Assembly (NCBI RefSeq): GCF_003696265.1
Contig: NZ_RFFH01000021.1
Span: forward strand, 1 to 64,000
DNA: 64,000 nucleotides
Direction of reading: 5' to 3'
Origin: Nocardia stercoris
GTDB lineage: Bacteria > Actinomycetota > Actinomycetes > Mycobacteriales > Mycobacteriaceae
Positions 62,780-64,000 of the stretch are shown one piece after another (position 1 is the stretch's first letter; each line of letters opens with the position of its first letter). Made by a program: the position numbers and the translations under genes. The notes under the pieces are model-generated. The model searched no databases. It was given only the letters and a program-made list of their open reading frames with translations, and was not told where the DNA came from.

Positions 62780-63483
62780 AGCACGGCCCCCTCCGAATCG
62801 GCCACCGCGACGGCGCTGCCCTCGTTGCGGGCATGCAGCCAGCTCTTGATCTCGTTCAGCTTCTCCGCGCTCAGCACGATCTCCACCAACGGTGTGATCC
62901 GATATCTACCCGCGGTCTCCTCCTCGATCAGCCCTTCCCGGGCCAATCTCGCGACGGCACCGCGGATCTCCTGCTGCCCACGGGCCAGGTTGGTGTCGTC
63001 AGGGTCGTAATAGGTCAGCACCGTCTGCTCGAGATCCTCGATGTCGACTCGTGCGGACATCTCACCGGCGACCTGCTCCTGCTGAAATATTGTGCGCAGG
63101 TAGACCAATACCAGTGTCTCGGCCCGGCTGTAGGGTTCGTCCTTCAGCAGAATCGGTACATCGAGTTCCACCGACCGAACCTGCTCCTTATAGGCGACGC
63201 CGCGGTCGTGATCGATCACGAGGCGCACGAACATGTCGTGCATCCGTGACTCGACCAGTTGCTGGTTGTCCAGCAGGGTCCGCCACAGCCCCGGGCTCTT
63301 CTCGGCAAGCAGGTAGCGACGCTGCAACATTCGCACCAGCACCCGCCGAACATCCACAGCTAGAGTCCCCGCGTCGCCGGCGAACAACTCGACAGGGTCT
63401 TCCTCCATCGAGACGGGGTCGATGAATCCACCATCTGCCCCGTCGACCCACATGTCTTCAGCACCAGACTTATTCATCTTCAA
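62776..63483 (-). CDS. jetB: Wadjet system MukE-like subunit JetB
   Basis: A 235-aa DUF4194 protein composed of winged-helix domains. It has RRVLVRMLQRRYLLAEKSPG near residue 50, SRAETLVLVYLRTIF in the middle, and a final winged helix (AVARLAREGLIEEE). It corresponds to MukE/ScpB-like kleisin-associated subunits that link JetA to the SMC motor. It overlaps jetA by 14 bases and jetC by four. Confidence 0.9.
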   Translation of the reverse strand: MKMNKSGAEDMWVDGADGGFIDPVSMEEDPVELFAGDAGTLAVDVRRVLVRMLQRRYLLAEKSPGLWRTLLDNQQLVESRMHDMFVRLVIDHDRGVAYKEQVRSVELDVPILLKDEPYSRAETLVLVYLRTIFQQEQVAGEMSARVDIEDLEQTVLTYYDPDDTNLARGQQEIRGAVARLAREGLIEEETAGRYRITPLVEIVLSAEKLNEIKSWLHARNEGSAVAVADSEGAVL

Positions 63484-64000
63484 TCCCCTCCGTCGTCGTT
63501 CTGACCACGCCGCCGAGGGCGAATCGACGCCGGGTCAGGTCGGGCCGGACCGTGTCGACGATGACGACGTCCTCGGTTTCGGTCATGCCGGCACGGTGCG
63601 CGAGCTCGAGCAGACCGAGCAGATCCACCGGGCGGCGGATCTCCTCGGGAGCCGCACCGAAAGCTGCCGCGATATCACCGGAGCCGTCGCCGAGCTGTGC
63701 CAAGAAGTCCTCCAGAGCCGCGTAGTTCGGCCCGCCCCAGGCCCTGGTGTCGGTGTCCGGAATCGCTTCCTCGGCCCACTGCGCCAACGGCGCGGGCGGT
63801 TGTGGTGGCTGCGGATCTGTCAACGATCGACGAAGGTGCTCGATGGCCGCGGTCGGCAGGTGGCGCAGTGGCTCGATCGGCTCGCCACGCCGAGAGCTGG
63901 GCATCCATCGCTGAAATCCGGTCATCACATCGCGCAGCAACTCGTCGACTTCCCGGTCCCGCATCGGATCGTGGTTGCGCACCTGGGTCGTGATGACATG
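63470..64000 (-). CDS. jetA: Wadjet system kleisin-like subunit JetA (partial, 3' end only)
   Basis: The frame is open from the right edge of the window to a stop at 63470, giving at least 176 residues. JetA/DUF3375 proteins are usually near 480-500 aa, so the N-terminal two thirds lies outside. The visible part is helical, contains WMPSSRRGEPIEPLRHLPTA and ends with DLTRRRFALGGVVRT. Identity is supported mainly by its place directly upstream of jetB. It is the first gene of the operon, and its promoter is outside the window. Confidence 0.82.
   Translation of the reverse strand, partial: HVITTQVRNHDPMRDREVDELLRDVMTGFQRWMPSSRRGEPIEPLRHLPTAAIEHLRRSLTDPQPPQPPAPLAQWAEEAIPDTDTRAWGGPNYAALEDFLAQLGDGSGDIAAAFGAAPEEIRRPVDLLGLLELAHRAGMTETEDVVIVDTVRPDLTRRRFALGGVVRTTTEGIEDE

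Overview
The window is high-GC DNA with GTG starts, tight ATGA gene overlaps and several families typical of actinobacteria: XRE-DUF5753/DUF397 pairs, XRE regulators with MmyB-like or TPR domains, NB-ARC/TPR proteins and secreted RHS proteins. This points to a mycolate-type actinobacterium such as Nocardia. The genus is an inference; no rRNA or complete tRNA gene is present to fix it.

Layout. 1-1003 is an insertion-sequence graveyard around a 3' fragment of tRNA-Pro, a typical integration scar. 1155-4079 encodes three exported proteins: a flavin oxidase, an FKBP lipoprotein and an unknown. 4936-18761 is a minus-strand polymorphic-toxin locus with two giant RHS/PA14 proteins in tandem and a probable immunity gene overlapping the second. 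The two RHS genes share an apparently identical 683-bp block. 19662-22393 encodes a Thr-rich single-pass membrane protein overlapping a membrane-anchored lytic transglycosylase/M23 endopeptidase. 23721-27191 carries a membrane acyltransferase and two secreted SGNH hydrolases. 27469-28715 is an unknown coupled gene pair.

29294-32342 is a two-gene module in which a small helical protein and an NB-ARC/TPR (NLR-like) receptor carry the same G/N-rich motif. The motif is at the C-terminus of the first and the N-terminus of the second, which is the architecture of amyloid-templated bacterial NLR cell-death systems. 32343-33263 is debris: an IS3-type end that truncates a cytochrome P450, plus gene fragments. 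33374-36818 holds regulators, one with an internal stop codon, and an unknown gene.

37254-46116 is a ten-gene minus-strand operon in which nearly every junction overlaps. In order of transcription it encodes a 64-aa Cys/His peptide, a Sir2-like protein, a NUDIX protein, a class IV aminotransferase, a HAD phosphatase, two glycosyltransferases, an inositol-monophosphatase-family enzyme, an APH-like kinase and a methyltransferase. It diverges from a zinc-ribbon/XRE/TPR regulator and a creatininase-family amidohydrolase. I do not recognise the pathway; it looks like a regulated small-molecule or nucleotide/sugar-conjugate system and is the best candidate here for an undescribed biosynthetic system.

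50274-64000 is a defence island: a complete type I restriction-modification operon (hsdM-hsdS-hsdR), an intact IS3-family element, and a Wadjet operon (jetA-jetB-jetC-jetD) whose jetA runs off the window edge.
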